From Pseudomonas sp. UBA6562 (GTDB taxonomy: Bacteria; Pseudomonadota; Gammaproteobacteria; Pseudomonadales; Pseudomonadaceae): 64,000 bases of DNA. The translations under genes were made by a program, and so were the position numbers. Each line of letters starts with the position of its first letter. Position 1 is the stretch's first letter. Under the pieces are notes generated by a model that ran no database searches, had not been told where the DNA came from, and worked only from the letters and a program-made list of their open reading frames with translations. Of the stretch, positions 26,696 to 34,532 are shown piece after piece. Location: contig NZ_DJJS01000008.1 of NCBI RefSeq assembly GCF_002434265.1, forward strand, positions 603,667 to 667,666, written 5' to 3'.

Positions 26696-27297
26696 AGCGG
26701 GCTCTTCTCCTCTCAGGTGGCATGGACTCGCTCGCATTGGCGTGGTGGTTACGTCCCGAGATCGGTATCACCTTAAATTATGGACAACTGGCCGCAGAGG
26801 CTGAGATTTCCGCCTCCAGCACCGTCTGCAAACAGCTGGGCATTGAGCATCACGTCGTCTCGATCGACTGCCGCTCCGTCGGCTCCGGTGATATGGCCGG
26901 AGGCAAAGCAGATGCTCACGCACCTGCCAGTGATTGGTGGCCCTACCGCAACCAGATGCTCGTCACGCTGGCGGCGATGAAGGCAATTGGCCTGGGCGTA
27001 AACAAGCTCTACCTAGGCACCGTGAAATCCGATGGATCGCACCGCGACGGCACCCCAGAGTTTGTGGCTGCCATCAATCAGTTGATGGTCATCCAAGAGG
27101 GTGAGATGAGCATTGAAGCGCCTGCTATCGGACTGAGCACCACCGAGCTGGTGAAGACTGCTGGGGTTCCCTCTTCCATGTTGGCTTGGGCCCACAGCTG
27201 CCACAAATCCAACGTGCCCTGCGGGAACTGCCGAGGCTGCTTCAAGTACTTTGAGGTCTGGCACGAGCTCGAACATGGACAGGATCAACCTCAGTAG
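26692..27297 (+). CDS. QueC-like 7-cyano-7-deazaguanine synthase family protein
   Basis: A 201-residue ATP-pyrophosphatase. The PP-loop is LLLSGGMDSLALAWWL at the N-terminus, and a zinc site CHKSNVPCGNCRGC is near the C-terminus, both as in QueC, which makes preQ0 from carboxydeazaguanine. Spacing and length are shorter than housekeeping QueC, and there are no queD, queE or queF genes nearby. QueC-like proteins are parts of Qat (QatC) and type IV CBASS (Cap9) defence loci, so a defence role is plausible. It overlaps both neighbours (4 bases with the kinase fusion, 23 bases with the next gene). Confidence 0.9.
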   Translation: MKRALLLSGGMDSLALAWWLRPEIGITLNYGQLAAEAEISASSTVCKQLGIEHHVVSIDCRSVGSGDMAGGKADAHAPASDWWPYRNQMLVTLAAMKAIGLGVNKLYLGTVKSDGSHRDGTPEFVAAINQLMVIQEGEMSIEAPAIGLSTTELVKTAGVPSSMLAWAHSCHKSNVPCGNCRGCFKYFEVWHELEHGQDQPQ

Positions 27298-27952
27298 CCC
27301 AACGGTAAGAGCTTCGCCGGGGCACTATCTGCCTTTCACCTGGCCCGAGGGCGACTTCCATTCGCTGCCCGAGGTGGAGCATGTCGGCGACAAAGGCATC
27401 CTTGACCTCCTCGACCACAGGCGCACCCGGCGCAGCTTCAGTGCGCTGGCTGAACGGCAACTGAGCCAGTTACTGTGGCGCTGTGCGCGAACTCAGGGCA
27501 TTGCCGAGTCGAACTACGGCTTCGACCTTGAACTGCGACCAGTGCCCTCTGCCGGCGCTATACACCCCATCCATATCCTGGTTCACCTGCCAGGCTCGTT
27601 GAATTGGCGTCGCTATGACAGTCGCCGTCACGGCCTTGTCGAACTACCGGGATCCGGCGAGGCCCTCGCAGAATTGGTCGCGCAGTGCCATATGACCCTA
27701 CCTTCCGAGCAGGCCACACGCTTGCTTCTGGTGGCAGAAGCGGGGAAGACAGGTGCGAAATATGCGAATGGTGAGAGCCTGATCTGGCGAGACGCCGGAG
27801 CACTCCTGGCGATCATGGCAGTGATTGCTGAAGCGTTGGGCTATGCGTTCTGTCCGCTGGGCATCACGGGAGAACCTTGGGCCAGCCGAATTGCCCCTTC
27901 CGGCGTGCTAACGGGCGTGGGCGTTGCGCTGGTCGGTGGGCCGGCGACGTAG
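27275..27952 (+). CDS. Nitroreductase-like (SagB/ThcOx-type) flavoprotein
   Basis: A 225-residue protein of the nitroreductase/SagB-dehydrogenase fold. Conserved traits are LLDHRRTRRSFSALAERQLS, PSAGAIHPIHILVH, WRDAGALLAIMAVIAEALGY and FCPLGITGEPWA, which place the FMN pocket. SagB relatives oxidise azolines in peptides; others reduce nitro- or quinone-type substrates. The ATG at 27275 lies inside the QueC-like gene and fits homologous N-termini; AGCTCGAACATGG gives only a weak ribosome site, so re-initiation from the upstream gene is likely. Its stop is only 2 bases from the convergent glycosylase stop. Confidence 0.78.
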   Translation: MDRINLSSPTVRASPGHYLPFTWPEGDFHSLPEVEHVGDKGILDLLDHRRTRRSFSALAERQLSQLLWRCARTQGIAESNYGFDLELRPVPSAGAIHPIHILVHLPGSLNWRRYDSRRHGLVELPGSGEALAELVAQCHMTLPSEQATRLLLVAEAGKTGAKYANGESLIWRDAGALLAIMAVIAEALGYAFCPLGITGEPWASRIAPSGVLTGVGVALVGGPAT

Positions 27953-27954
27953 CA

Positions 27955-28725
27955 CTAGGCAGCCTTTAGACCGGCCTGGTTCAATAGCGAGTGAACCACC
28001 GTCGAAGCGGACATCATCTGGTACCACATCAGCGCGTCGAGCTTAGAGGCACGAACGTCGAGCGCTTGGCTCAGCGCCAGAAACTCTGCTTCGAGCTGCA
28101 GGTAGTGGCGCTCTACGGTAAGTCCAGGGGAGAAAAAACCTGCCAGGGCCCCGGCGCGCAGTATATGGATGTCCAGGATAGCAACGTCGTCAGCATCCAG
28201 CCAGTTGCGCGCAACCCAAGAGGCAGTCTTGTAGCCGATCCCTGGCAGCTCCAGCAACCAGTCCCGCAGAGCACGCCCAGAATGAAGAGGGACGCCCCCT
28301 AGAGCCAGGGCAGCCAGTGCCGCATGGAGGTAACGTGCCTTTTGCCTGGCAAAGCGATAGCGCACGGTGCGGGTACCGATGGTGAGCGGAATGGAGAGCC
28401 ACGCTTGCAACTGCTCTTCACTGGGAACATAGGCCTCAAAGGCGCCGAGGTTTCTCAGGTGGGCGAACGCCGCGAGGCCTACGTTTGCCGGGATGCCATG
28501 ACCGCCTAGCAGGCATGCACCGACTTCTTCGGCCAAGGTCTCACCCAATTTGTAGTTGAGCGGTTCAGACTCTTGCTCGTTGGCCCAGACTTGGTAAGCC
28601 CAGTACGCCGGAGTGGGGAAGGCCTCGATCAATCCCCATGAAACCCCAGGAAGCACTTCGCTCATGGCATCCGGGAAGTCGCGGCTATAGAGCTTGGAGT
28701 CTACGAACACCACTCCGTTTTGCAT
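27955..28725 (-). CDS. HhH-GPD superfamily DNA glycosylase (8-oxoguanine glycosylase-like)
   Basis: A 256-residue base-excision protein. The helix-hairpin-helix is LLELPGIGYKTASWVARNWL with Lys in the position of the OGG1 catalytic Lys, and DDVAILDIHILRAG supplies the GPD-type Asp. The lack of a Cys cluster argues against MutY/Nth with an iron-sulphur centre. It is translationally coupled to the upstream methylase (TGATG, AGGAGG 7 bases before ATG). HhH-GPD/OGG proteins also occur as Cap11 in type IV CBASS next to QueC-like enzymes. Base specificity unknown. Confidence 0.83.
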   Translation of the reverse strand: MQNGVVFVDSKLYSRDFPDAMSEVLPGVSWGLIEAFPTPAYWAYQVWANEQESEPLNYKLGETLAEEVGACLLGGHGIPANVGLAAFAHLRNLGAFEAYVPSEEQLQAWLSIPLTIGTRTVRYRFARQKARYLHAALAALALGGVPLHSGRALRDWLLELPGIGYKTASWVARNWLDADDVAILDIHILRAGALAGFFSPGLTVERHYLQLEAEFLALSQALDVRASKLDALMWYQMMSASTVVHSLLNQAGLKAA

Positions 28726-29402
28726 CACCGAGCCTCCTGTCCGGAGCCGTATGTCTGCGCGATCCAGTGCAGAAAATCGCTGCGTTCTACGGGATCCATC
28801 GCCGCTACACGATCACGAAGCCGGGATTGACGCCGGGCAATGGTCTGCCGCTCGCGGAAGGTATCACCCAGATAACGGCTGTCGTGAAGCTCGTCAGGGG
28901 CAGCGTAGTTCATCCAGACGCATTCCTCCCTAACATCCGTATGCGTCTTGGCCATAAAAGTTACCTTCCTCCATCCTTGGAGCGCTTCGTTGTAGAGGGC
29001 ACAGTCGTACCCGGAGATCATCACATTGCACGGCACCCTGCTCAGCGTGAACAGTAACTGCTCGTGCTGGGCTTGGTCGTACTCGAACCGGTAAATCTTG
29101 GAGCGACGCCGCGTCTGAGTAAGATACGGAGGATCAGCATAGATGAGCTCGGTACCGTCGTAGTTGAAACTGCTTAGGTAGCCTGAAGCATCACCCTGAA
29201 CGAGTTCAAGGCCTTCAACTGAATGACCCGCCCAGGCACCATGGATGGCGGGGTCGACGTCCACGCCAATACTACGGGCCGCAGGTTTTTTGTGACGCAG
29301 GACAGCGCCCGCGCCCAAGTGTGACTCGATGTAGGTCTGATGCGGAGGCATCATGTTGATCAAGCGCTGATAGCACTTGCCTTTCCCGCCTGGATATCTC
29401 AT
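28725..29402 (-). CDS. Dam-like D12-class DNA adenine N6-methyltransferase
   Basis: A 225-residue methyltransferase with MRYPGGKGKCYQRLI (cofactor and target region), ESHLGAGAVLRHKK (motif I) and LIYADPPYL (motif IV, DPPY). This is the alpha-class layout of Dam, M.DpnII and phage Dam proteins. The ATG at 29402 begins the conserved PGGKGK block and has no good Shine-Dalgarno; the frame stays open to 29474. It is first in a two-gene unit with the glycosylase. No restriction endonuclease is adjacent. Confidence 0.88.
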   Translation of the reverse strand: MRYPGGKGKCYQRLINMMPPHQTYIESHLGAGAVLRHKKPAARSIGVDVDPAIHGAWAGHSVEGLELVQGDASGYLSSFNYDGTELIYADPPYLTQTRRRSKIYRFEYDQAQHEQLLFTLSRVPCNVMISGYDCALYNEALQGWRKVTFMAKTHTDVREECVWMNYAAPDELHDSRYLGDTFRERQTIARRQSRLRDRVAAMDPVERSDFLHWIAQTYGSGQEAR

Positions 29403-29534
29403 TCGCACATCATCGTCAAAAGTGACGATGATGTCAATGAAGCGTCCTGAGCCCTGGGGTACCTCGCTACACAAGAAAGCAACCGCATAACCGAAGGAAG
29501 TAAGTGAAACCGGTCACATCATATAACGGCTTAA

Positions 29535-29738
29535 GAAATCCCCCACCCGCGCTTTACCCACAAGGCCTTCTACAGTGAAGATGCCACCTTAGTGGATCCC
29601 TACGGTGCGCCAAGTAAAGTCGGCAACCTGAAACTGAGGACTTTCTATCGCAACGTCCTTGGTCACGGGTACCTGTCTTCGGATTTGTTGACGCCGAACG
29701 TAGTGGACGCACCGCTCGTGCCACGCTTCCCACAGTGA
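29535..29738 (+). pseudogene. C-terminal fragment of an unrecognised protein
   Basis: A 67-codon open frame with no start codon reads as a normal protein tail: HKAFYSEDATLVDPYGAP, KLRTFYRNVLGHGYLSSDLL and VVDAPLVPRF before TGA. Codon choice is host-like. A stop sits just before it (29532), so the N-terminal part is lost. The family is not recognised; conjugative-element proteins are one possibility. Confidence 0.5.
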
Positions 29739-29775
29739 TTGAGCAGATCGTGCTCAATGGGGCTCGGGAATGAAA

Positions 29776-29820
29776 AGCTCCAGCTTTAGCTCTGGCTCTG
29801 GCTCTGGCTGTGGCTCTGAG
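29776..29820. repeat. Hexamer tandem array (GGCTCT/GGCTTT type)
   Basis: About seven imperfect copies of a 6-base unit, AGCTCT/GGCTCT, in a row upstream of the GIY-YIG gene. Similar short CTCTGG tracts are known in Pseudomonas intergenic DNA. Prone to slippage; lies about 50 bases before the start codon. Confidence 0.6.
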
Positions 29821-29868
29821 AGTTTTCTGTAAAAGCTTTCCACTTCATATCATGAGTAAAGGACTAGG

Positions 29869-30354
29869 ATGATTACTTGGACACCTCCTCAGCCACTGAC
29901 TGCATATCACACTGCTTTCCGTCAGAAAGGCATATATATCATCGGTGGCCGCTACAACCCCAATCTCTCGGTCACCCCAGGACTCGGTGATGACGACTAT
30001 TGGGGGCGCAATTGGCCTAACAACTTTAAGCCTTACTACGTGGGCATCTCTGAATCATTGAGCTCGGGGGTGAGAGGGCGTCTCAGTCGACATAGCCGAA
30101 AACGGGGCAACATGAAAATCTCCCAGCGCATCCGGAACAACGAGCCCCTTTTCTTCATCGCAGCTTATGGCAATGACCTGGCGGCGTACGAGGCGTTGTT
30201 CCTTTGCCTCAAAACGGACGTGCAGTTTTCCGACAATATTCGTAGCGAGATAGAACGGGGCACGAAGCGCGAATATGAAAGAGTTCGAGCGAACATGACC
30301 CAGTACGAACGAGACTACTATGACAATCTTGACCATGATGGTCGGGACGGCTAA
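29869..30354 (+). CDS. GIY-YIG-like nuclease domain protein
   Basis: A 161-residue protein. The signature splits as GIYIIGGRY and KPYYVGISES, 45 residues apart, with RGRLSRHSRKRG giving the conserved Arg/His helix and AAYEALFLCL the metal-binding Glu. This is a full set of residues for a GIY-YIG active site, with a longer than usual insert between the two motifs. No zinc finger or helicase domain is attached. AGGACTAGG precedes the ATG closely. A homing, defence or mobile-element nuclease is possible; target unknown. Confidence 0.75.
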   Translation: MITWTPPQPLTAYHTAFRQKGIYIIGGRYNPNLSVTPGLGDDDYWGRNWPNNFKPYYVGISESLSSGVRGRLSRHSRKRGNMKISQRIRNNEPLFFIAAYGNDLAAYEALFLCLKTDVQFSDNIRSEIERGTKREYERVRANMTQYERDYYDNLDHDGRDG

Positions 30355-30363
30355 GCCTCGTAG

Positions 30364-30848
30364 CAGCATGTCCTGCACTACCTAGGGCCAGGTCCAGACG
30401 ACGATCATGAGGCCTTCAAAAAAGTCGCATGCATGCCTCAGAAGTTAGGCATGTATCGGTACCAAGCCGAGCAAATGGCGAGAAATTTCATCGATGTCTC
30501 GCTCGATCAACTGGAAGCCGGGATGCGCAGCTCGATCATGGAAGGTGAGGTCACTACCAAAATTCAAGAGCTCGACAGCGCCTTCAACATGAAGGTGTCC
30601 GCTCTAAAACCACCGTCACCACCAAAGTTCAGGGGTTGAAATGGAAATTCTGGCCCGCCTTTGGCAATCACATGCTCAATGGCTTAGCTTCCTTGATCGT
30701 CGAACTGCTGATTTTCGGCTGTTTCTCCCTGTACAACTTGTATCAGCAGCAGGGAGGCCTTGAGGGTATGGCAAAAGAAGCATCCAACCCGGCCACTCAA
30801 AAGCCTGCAGTTCTTCCTTTCACGCCATCACCAACACAGCCCTTCTAA
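30364..30848 (+). pseudogene. Frameshifted membrane protein remnant
   Basis: Frame one reads YLGPGPDDDHEAFKKVAC, MYRYQAEQMARNFIDVSLDQ and then breaks near 30590; frame two continues as GVRSKTTVTTKVQGLKWKFW and a membrane segment LASLIVELLIFGCFSLYNLY, ending in a Pro-rich tail. The joined product would be about 160 residues with one C-terminal transmembrane helix. There is also no good start (TAG at 30361). Family not recognised. Confidence 0.55.
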
Positions 30849-31158
30849 GGTTGAAGCTGTTGGTTGCACACCAGACGCCCGCTGTTGGAGTAGAGCCTGG
30901 ACCGGAAGCTTCTGGTGGCTAGCAACGTGAATGTGCGTGGTAATGTTTGAGCTTTCTCCTCGAGGCATCGGGTTCATCAGCCAAGGGCCGGCCAGCTAAA
31001 TCAATGCCTCTCGCACTCCTTGCCCCCGCTACGATTCTGTAAGACCTTTCTGAATCCAATACCAAATGCTTCAAGATCACCACACCGGCGAACTATCCTA
31101 CGCGCCAAGCCGAATTTTCACCGTTGTCGGGGAAATGCTTCAGGACTAACGTCCACCG

Positions 31159-31296
31159 CGTCGTTTCGACGACCGGGTGTGAGAACCCGAAACGAGTAAG
31201 TTCAGCTGCCTATCATGGTGGTCATGCGCGGGCAGACTTCGGTCTGGCCGGGGCTCCTTGCTCGCTCGGTTTCTCACCCCGCGTATGACCGCCACC
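31159..31296 (+). ncRNA. Structured leader RNA upstream of the DUF6124-type gene
   Basis: Several nested inverted repeats lie within 140 bases. CGTCG-TTT-CGACG (31159-31171); CGGGT/ACCCG with loop GTGAGA (31174-31189); a long stem pairing 31217-31232 with 31278-31296 (16 pairs, one 3-base bulge); and inside it CAGAC-UUCG-GUCUG (31233-31246), a stable UUCG tetraloop. The loop GTGAGAA at 31179-31185 can also pair with TTCTCAC at 31271-31277, giving an alternative fold. The start codon of the downstream gene is 58 bases further. This is the pattern of a cis-regulatory or small RNA; class unknown to me. Confidence 0.6.
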
Positions 31297-31354
31297 CAAA
31301 CCCGTGAGAAGGTTGGGTCGCGGTTTTCCTCTGGCCCTCGCAAGGAGTTGTCCG

Positions 31355-31609
31355 ATGAAAAAGCCGGTTCCCGACCCACCCCACATTCAGAGCACCCGCA
31401 ACTACTACCTGATCAATCAGGACCTCAGCCCCCTCGACGCCCTAAGCCACACCCTCGAACTCATGGTCGGCATCGAAGCCACCCTCGACGAATACATCTG
31501 CGCCAACGCCGGTGAACCTGGGATGCCCATGCTGGTGAACACATTGCATCAACTACAAATGGTCAAAACCCTGACCCAGTTCGTGTTGCAGCGTGTGGAG
31601 AGCGAGTGA
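31355..31609 (+). CDS. DUF6124/DUF3077-type small Pseudomonas protein
   Basis: An 84-residue helical protein (MKKPVPDPPHIQSTRNYYLI, then LSHTLELMVGIEATLDEYIC). AAGGAG lies 8 bases before the ATG. The N-terminal KPVPDPP and a helical body are typical of a multi-copy family in the P. putida/fluorescens group. Function unknown. It is preceded by the structured leader and followed by a long inverted repeat. Confidence 0.75.
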   Translation: MKKPVPDPPHIQSTRNYYLINQDLSPLDALSHTLELMVGIEATLDEYICANAGEPGMPMLVNTLHQLQMVKTLTQFVLQRVESE

Positions 31610-31688
31610 GCATGTCTAACAAACCGGGATGAATAGACCAGCGCCCCTTTCGATCCGATAGCCTGGCATTTCACCCGCCCTTCGAAAC

Positions 31689-31754
31689 CGCCCCGTTTGC
31701 TTCTAGCCGCTACCGCATCAAGGGTATGCGCAGCGCCCGCTGGCAAACGGGGCG
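31689..31754. terminator. Long-loop inverted repeat between convergent genes
   Basis: CGCCCCGTTTGC at 31689-31700 and GCAAACGGGGCG at 31743-31754 pair perfectly over 12 bases with a 42-base loop. Position between the stops at 31609 and 31780 suits termination from both sides, though the large loop is unusual and it may be a repeat unit. Confidence 0.45.
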
Positions 31755-31779
31755 ACTCATAGACAATGCGTAAGACGCC

Positions 31780-32736
31780 TCAGCCCGTCACACACCCCGA
31801 CGGTTTCTTCCCAGCAAACGTATCAACCAAACTCTCAATGACCATCTCCCCCATCCGCGTACGCGTCTGCACCGTAGCGCTCGCACGGTGCGGTTGCAGC
31901 ACCACCTGCTCATTGCCGAACAGCACCTCCGGCACCCGCGGTTCGTCGACGAACACATCGAGCGCCGCCCCAGCGATCCGCCCCGCCTGAAGCGCAGCCA
32001 CCAGGTCGTCTTCGTTCACCAACTTGCCGCGCGCCACATTGACCAGATAACCCTCCGACCCCAGCGCCTCAAGCACACGGGCATCGACGATAGCCTTCCC
32101 GCCATCGGCAGCCGCCGCCAGGATCAACGCATCGCTGTCACGCGCCAGCTCCGTGAGGTCAGCCACATAGCGATAATCCACGCCGTCGATGGCCTGCAAG
32201 TCGGTGTAGCTGATCGGGCAGCCGAACGCCGCCGCGCGGGTCGCCACCGCACGCCCTACCCGGCCCAGCCCGACGATGCCGATGCGCATGCCGCTGAACT
32301 GCCGCGCCAGGGGCAAGGGCGCCAGCGGCGTGGGGCTGTGCTGCCACTGGCCGGTGCGCACGTAACGGTCGCCAGTGCACAGGCCACGGCACGCCGCGAT
32401 CAGCAGGCCGATGGCCAGGTCCGCGACGTCGTCGGTCAACGCACCGATGGTCGCGGTGACGCGGATACCCAGGTCGCGGCAGTAGGCCAGGTCCACCGCA
32501 TCGGTGCCCACGCCGTTGACCGCCACCACTTCCACGCGCGGCAGCTGCGCCAGCACCTCGCGGCTGATGCCGGTGTGCCCGCCGGTGACCACGCCACGGA
32601 TGTTGGCACCGTGCTCCTTGAGGTAGGCGGCTTTGTCGGCCTGTTGGTAGTAGGGGCGCATGACGAACAGTTGCTCGAGGCGTTCGCGGATCTGTGGAAT
32701 CAGGATCGGGCTCAGTTGCAGGACTTCTGGTTTCAT
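31780..32736 (-). CDS. D-2-hydroxyacid dehydrogenase (NAD(P)-dependent)
   Basis: A 318-residue member of the glyoxylate/hydroxypyruvate reductase branch. Nucleotide binding is IGIVGLGRVGRAVA near residue 152, and the catalytic Arg is in YLVNVARGKLV, Glu in DVFVDEPRVP and His in VVLQPHRASAT. It would reduce or oxidise a 2-keto/2-hydroxy acid in the cytoplasm. It is the last gene of a four-gene operon and is separated from the SDR by a REP tandem, which often protects mRNA ends. Substrate unknown; a sugar-acid derivative would suit the operon. Confidence 0.9.
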   Translation of the reverse strand: MKPEVLQLSPILIPQIRERLEQLFVMRPYYQQADKAAYLKEHGANIRGVVTGGHTGISREVLAQLPRVEVVAVNGVGTDAVDLAYCRDLGIRVTATIGALTDDVADLAIGLLIAACRGLCTGDRYVRTGQWQHSPTPLAPLPLARQFSGMRIGIVGLGRVGRAVATRAAAFGCPISYTDLQAIDGVDYRYVADLTELARDSDALILAAAADGGKAIVDARVLEALGSEGYLVNVARGKLVNEDDLVAALQAGRIAGAALDVFVDEPRVPEVLFGNEQVVLQPHRASATVQTRTRMGEMVIESLVDTFAGKKPSGCVTG

Positions 32737-32762
32737 GGGGGTTGCCTCTTGAAGAATTGGGT

Positions 32763-32916
32763 GGCGTTGGGATCGCGGCTAAACCGGTGCGCCGGCCGGC
32801 CGCTCCTACAGGTACAGAGAACGATGCAGCGGCCAGATTGGCGTTGGGTTCGCGGCTGAACCGGTGCGCCGGCCGGCCGCTCCTACAGGTACAGGGAACG
32901 ATGCAGCGATTGGGTT
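32763..32916. repeat. Tandem duplication of a 77-bp REP-containing unit
   Basis: Two copies, 32763-32839 and 32840-32916, match at about 90 percent by eye; each contains GCGGCTGAACCGG and GCGCCGGCCGGCCGC. A partial third copy follows (GCGCGGCTGAAGCAACGG). The pair lies between the SDR stop (32953) and the dehydrogenase start (32736), inside an operon. Confidence 0.8.
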
Positions 32917-32952
32917 GGTGACGGGTGCGCGGCTGAAGCAACGGTGCAGCGG

Positions 32953-33717
32953 TCAGCCACGGCCCACAAAGGGCATCTTGGTGGCCATCACGGTCATGTT
33001 CAGGACGTTGGCCGACAGCGGCAGCGCCGCGATGTAGCGCACCGCATCGGCCACGTGCTGTACATCGACCATCGGCTCGACGGCGATCTGCCCGTTGGCC
33101 TGGCGCACGCCGCGGGTCATGCGTTCGGACAGTTCGGTCAGGGCGTTGCCGATGTCGATCTGGCTGCAGGCGATGTCGAATGCGCGGCCGTCCAGCGCCA
33201 GGGCCTTGGTCAGCCCCAGCACCGCGTGCTTGCTGGCGGTGTAAGGTGCGGTGAAGGGACGCGGCGTGTGCGCCGAGATCGAGCCGTTGTTGATGATCCG
33301 CCCGCCCTGGGGCTGCTGGCGGCGCATCAGCCCGAAGGCTTCGCGGCAGCACAGGAACACGCCGTTGAGGTTGGTGGCGATGACGTTGTCCCAGGTCTCG
33401 ACCGGCAGCTCGTCGATGGGCACGGCCGGGGCATTGACGCCGGCGTTGTTGAAGATCACGTCCAGGCGCCCGTAACGTTCCTCGACCGTGGCGAACAGCG
33501 CCTTGACGCTGGCCGGATCACGCACGTCGGTTGCTACCGGCAGCGCTTGCCAGCCCTGGGCGGCAGCCTGTTCGGCGACGCCGAGCAAGGGCTCCAGGCG
33601 CCTCCCGGCGAGCACCACGGTGTAGCCGTCCTGCAATAGCCCCAGCGCCACGGCCTTGCCGATGCCGCTGCCAGCCCCGGTGACCAGGGCGATTTTCGAA
33701 GTGTGATTGTCAGTCAT
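32953..33717 (-). CDS. Short-chain dehydrogenase/reductase
   Basis: A 254-residue classical SDR. Cofactor motif [16 protein letters not shown] at VIFNNAGVN, catalytic Ser in [10 protein letters not shown] and Tyr/Lys in [10 protein letters not shown]. The C-terminal motif resembles polyol or sugar dehydrogenases. GGGAG 6 bases upstream fixes the ATG at 33717, which overlaps the FAH-fold gene by 8 bases. It follows the MFS and FAH genes and precedes the hydroxyacid dehydrogenase. Confidence 0.9.
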   Translation of the reverse strand: MTDNHTSKIALVTGAGSGIGKAVALGLLQDGYTVVLAGRRLEPLLGVAEQAAAQGWQALPVATDVRDPASVKALFATVEERYGRLDVIFNNAGVNAPAVPIDELPVETWDNVIATNLNGVFLCCREAFGLMRRQQPQGGRIINNGSISAHTPRPFTAPYTASKHAVLGLTKALALDGRAFDIACSQIDIGNALTELSERMTRGVRQANGQIAVEPMVDVQHVADAVRYIAALPLSANVLNMTVMATKMPFVGRG

Positions 33718-34432
33718 GCTGCGTCTCCCGTTGAAAGTGTTCGGTTGGGGCGGCACGCGGCGCCACGCGGACCTCGATCTGCCCTACGCCGTCGACGCCG
33801 GCGCTGATCAGGTCGCCGGGCTGCAAGGCGGCGACGCCCTCGGGGGTGCCGGTCATGATCAGGTCGCCAGGCAGCAAGGTGATGGTCGCGGACAACTGGC
33901 TGATCAGTTGCGCCACCGACCACAGCTGGCTCTGCAAATACGAGCGCTGGCGTTCAGTGCCGTTGACTTGCAACCACACCGCCCCGCGTTGCGGATGGCC
34001 CTGGTCGCCGACCGGTTGGATGGCGCTGACCGGTGCCGAGCCGTCGAAGGCCTTGGCGCCCTCCCAGGGCAGGCCGGCCTGCTTGGCGGCACGCTGCAAG
34101 TCGCGACGGGTCAGGTCCAGGCCGGCGGCATAGCCCCACACATGGGCCAGTGCCTGGCCCTCGGGAATGTCCGCCCCGCCGCTACCGATCGCCACCACCA
34201 GCTCGATCTCGTGGCAAAACTCCTCGGTGTGCGGCGGGTAGGCGATCTCGCCGTGCGCCTCGATCACTGCGCTGGCCGGTTTCATGAAGAACAAGGGCGC
34301 GGTGCGCGGCTGGCCATCGCTCCAGGGGTAGTTGCGCCCTACGCAGAACACCCGGCCAACCGGAAAGCGCTGCTGGCTCCCGACCACCGGCAGGCTGGGT
34401 TGCGGAGCGGGGGTAAAGACGAAGTCGTTCAT
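33710..34432 (-). CDS. Fumarylacetoacetate hydrolase (FAH)-family protein
   Basis: A 240-residue FAH-fold hydrolase or hydratase. [13 protein letters not shown] and [18 protein letters not shown] form the start, and [12 protein letters not shown] carries the metal Glu pair; [12 protein letters not shown] gives the other metal Asp. The family includes 2-keto-3-deoxy sugar-acid and ureidoglycolate-type enzymes and C-C bond hydrolases. Overlap with the SDR shows joint translation. The substrate is not clear from sequence. Confidence 0.88.
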   Translation of the reverse strand: MNDFVFTPAPQPSLPVVGSQQRFPVGRVFCVGRNYPWSDGQPRTAPLFFMKPASAVIEAHGEIAYPPHTEEFCHEIELVVAIGSGGADIPEGQALAHVWGYAAGLDLTRRDLQRAAKQAGLPWEGAKAFDGSAPVSAIQPVGDQGHPQRGAVWLQVNGTERQRSYLQSQLWSVAQLISQLSATITLLPGDLIMTGTPEGVAALQPGDLISAGVDGVGQIEVRVAPRAAPTEHFQRETQHD

Positions 34433-34532
34433 GATGGCCTGGCTCGCTTGGATTCGATTCGAGGGCTCCAGCCTAAGGCGGCTGCGTCCGGCAAAGTTGG
34501 ACGCAAGCCGCTTCGCGTTGGAGTAAACGGGG

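Noticed and set aside
26692..27297. Housekeeping queC of queuosine synthesis
   Set aside because: Shorter than the usual QueC, lies in an island among NDT, nitroreductase and glycosylase genes, and no queD/E/F are nearby.
25141..29402. Standard type IV CBASS or Qat locus
   Set aside because: No CD-NTase, no TGT-like Cap10, no QatA/QatB/TatD-like gene; only QueC-like and HhH-GPD parts are shared.
29554..29757. A 67-codon minus-strand frame opposite the 29535-29738 fragment
   Set aside because: The plus-strand frame has far more protein-like composition; this is its shadow.
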